Origin: Bacillota bacterium
Lineage (GTDB): Bacteria > Bacillota > Clostridia > Peptostreptococcales > Thermotaleaceae
NCBI GenBank assembly: GCA_023623095.1
Contig: JAMNXX010000129.1
Coordinates: 1-5,762, forward strand
Direction of reading: 5' to 3'
Length of the DNA: 5,762 bases
The position numbers and the translations under genes are program-made. Of this stretch, positions 4,917 to 5,762 are shown piece by piece (position 1 is the first letter of the stretch; the number at the start of each line of letters is the position of its first letter). The notes under the pieces are model-generated. The model did no database searches. It worked only from the letters and a program-made list of their open reading frames with translations, and was not told the DNA's origin.

Positions 4917-5762
4917 TTGAAGTGTGCAGTCTATGTGCGGGTTTCAACAGAAATGGAAGTACAAAAAACGAGCATTGCACACCAGATAAATTTTTTTGAA
5001 TCCTATATTCAAAAAAAGGGATGGCAGCTATACCGAATTTACAAAGACATTGAAAGCGGTAGAAGCATAAAAAACAGGAATGGATTGCAGGAACTTTTAA
5101 AAGATGCAAAGGGATTGAAGTTCGATGCCGTTTTAACGAAGAGCATTTCCCGTTTTGCCAGGAATACGCTGGAAGGACTTTCTATGATCCGGGATTTTAA
5201 ATACCAAGGAATTCGGTTCATCTCCATCGAGGATGGATTCGATTCAGAGGAATACGATGAATTCATGTTGACATTGTTTTTATCTCTGGCGCAGAAGGAA
5301 AGCGAAAAAATCAGCGAGCGAGTTCGGTTTGGAAAATGGTGTCGTGCAAAAATGGGGATCTATAATGGAAGCCTTCCGCCTTACGGTTATCGAAAAGGAC
5401 CTGAAAACAAATTGATTCCGGCGGATGATGCATCGGTTTATGTCGTCCGGAAGATATTCAAAATGTACATCGAAGGAAATGGATTTTATAAAATTGCGCA
5501 GGAATTGAATCGATGCGGATACCCTACGCCAAGCCAGACAGCAGGGAAACGCAACAGCAGCCCCGTATGGCATCAGAGTACCATCCGCAACATCTTGACC
5601 AATCCCGTCTATATCGGAAATCTCGTCCAAAATAAAACGGAAGTTCAGAATAGCGGAAAGGGACAAAGGAAAAAAAATGACGAATCCCATTGGATCTATG
5701 CAGAGGCATCCCATCCTGGAATTATCGATGTGCAGATTTTTGAAGAAGTGCAGAAGCTGATT
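4917..5762 (+). CDS. Large serine recombinase (site-specific integrase), 3' end cut by window edge
   Basis: 282 codons are present from the TTG at 4917 to the right edge with no stop. Seen: the N-terminal resolvase domain begins MKCAVYVRVST, with the nucleophilic serine at residue 10 in the YVRVS motif. The conserved arginines are in KSISRFARNTLEG at about 75-87. A long helix carries AQKESEKISERVR at about 125-137. The Recombinase domain follows, with PPYGYRKG at 154-161, VYVVRKIFKMYIEGNGFYKIAQ-type residues at 174-195, and TIRNILTNPVYIGNL at about 222-236. Known: such proteins of about 500-550 residues integrate and excise phages, ICEs or cassettes by cutting all four strands with serine-linked intermediates. 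The zinc-ribbon and coiled-coil part expected next lies outside the window. Nothing in the visible part suggests inactivation. It points to a mobile element continuing to the right; the other cargo is not visible. Confidence 0.95.
   Translation, partial: MKCAVYVRVSTEMEVQKTSIAHQINFFESYIQKKGWQLYRIYKDIESGRSIKNRNGLQELLKDAKGLKFDAVLTKSISRFARNTLEGLSMIRDFKYQGIRFISIEDGFDSEEYDEFMLTLFLSLAQKESEKISERVRFGKWCRAKMGIYNGSLPPYGYRKGPENKLIPADDASVYVVRKIFKMYIEGNGFYKIAQELNRCGYPTPSQTAGKRNSSPVWHQSTIRNILTNPVYIGNLVQNKTEVQNSGKGQRKKNDESHWIYAEASHPGIIDVQIFEEVQKLI

Noticed and set aside
4828..5714. Several minus-strand frames of 61-144 codons opposite the recombinase
   Set aside because: They are shadows of the recombinase, whose plus-strand frame has catalytic and domain motifs throughout.

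Overview
The window looks like a piece of a low-to-moderate GC Bacillota chromosome, most likely a Clostridia-type anaerobe. The reasons are strong AGGAGG-type ribosome binding sites, TTG and GTG starts, sigma-A-like promoters, a tandem glycine riboswitch, a DUF2156 gene paired with an Eis-like acetyltransferase, and a clostridial-style large serine recombinase. The species cannot be named from this sequence alone.

Layout. (1) Positions 1-2204 hold a two-gene operon on the minus strand. A promoter at 2175-2204 leads into a DUF2156 (phosphatidylglycerol lysyltransferase C-terminal-like) gene, followed 9 bp later by an Eis-like GNAT acetyltransferase. The acetyltransferase runs off the left edge, missing only about its last ten residues. 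No long minus-strand gene is listed for 1-1167, but the frame is open for 389 codons and clearly coding. (2) Positions 2205-2661 are non-coding. They hold a compact palindromic repeat with the GTAGGGGC/GCCCCTAC ends often seen scattered in Clostridia genomes, and the terminator of the next gene. (3) Positions 2662-4457 form one minus-strand transcription unit: a promoter, a tandem glycine riboswitch, an intrinsic terminator in the leader, and an AGCS-family sodium:alanine/glycine symporter. The leader terminator, together with the RBS, shows that the symporter starts at 4029 and not further upstream. (4) Positions 4458-4786 have no convincing gene. (5) From 4787 to the right edge, on the plus strand, a 41-residue small ORF is followed by a large serine recombinase with a TTG start. 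The recombinase is cut by the right edge after 282 residues, so this is probably the edge of an integrated mobile element.

How the parts relate. The riboswitch almost certainly senses glycine and sets symporter expression through the leader terminator. Whether glycine turns expression on or off cannot be settled by eye, although several competing pairings can be named. The DUF2156 and Eis-like proteins are two GNAT-fold acyltransferases likely to be co-translated; their substrates are unknown. The recombinase module reads divergently from the symporter unit and seems unrelated to it in function. I see well-known families in an interesting arrangement, and no clear evidence of a wholly new system. 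The least described parts are the small ORF before the recombinase, the palindromic repeat and the DUF2156/Eis pair.
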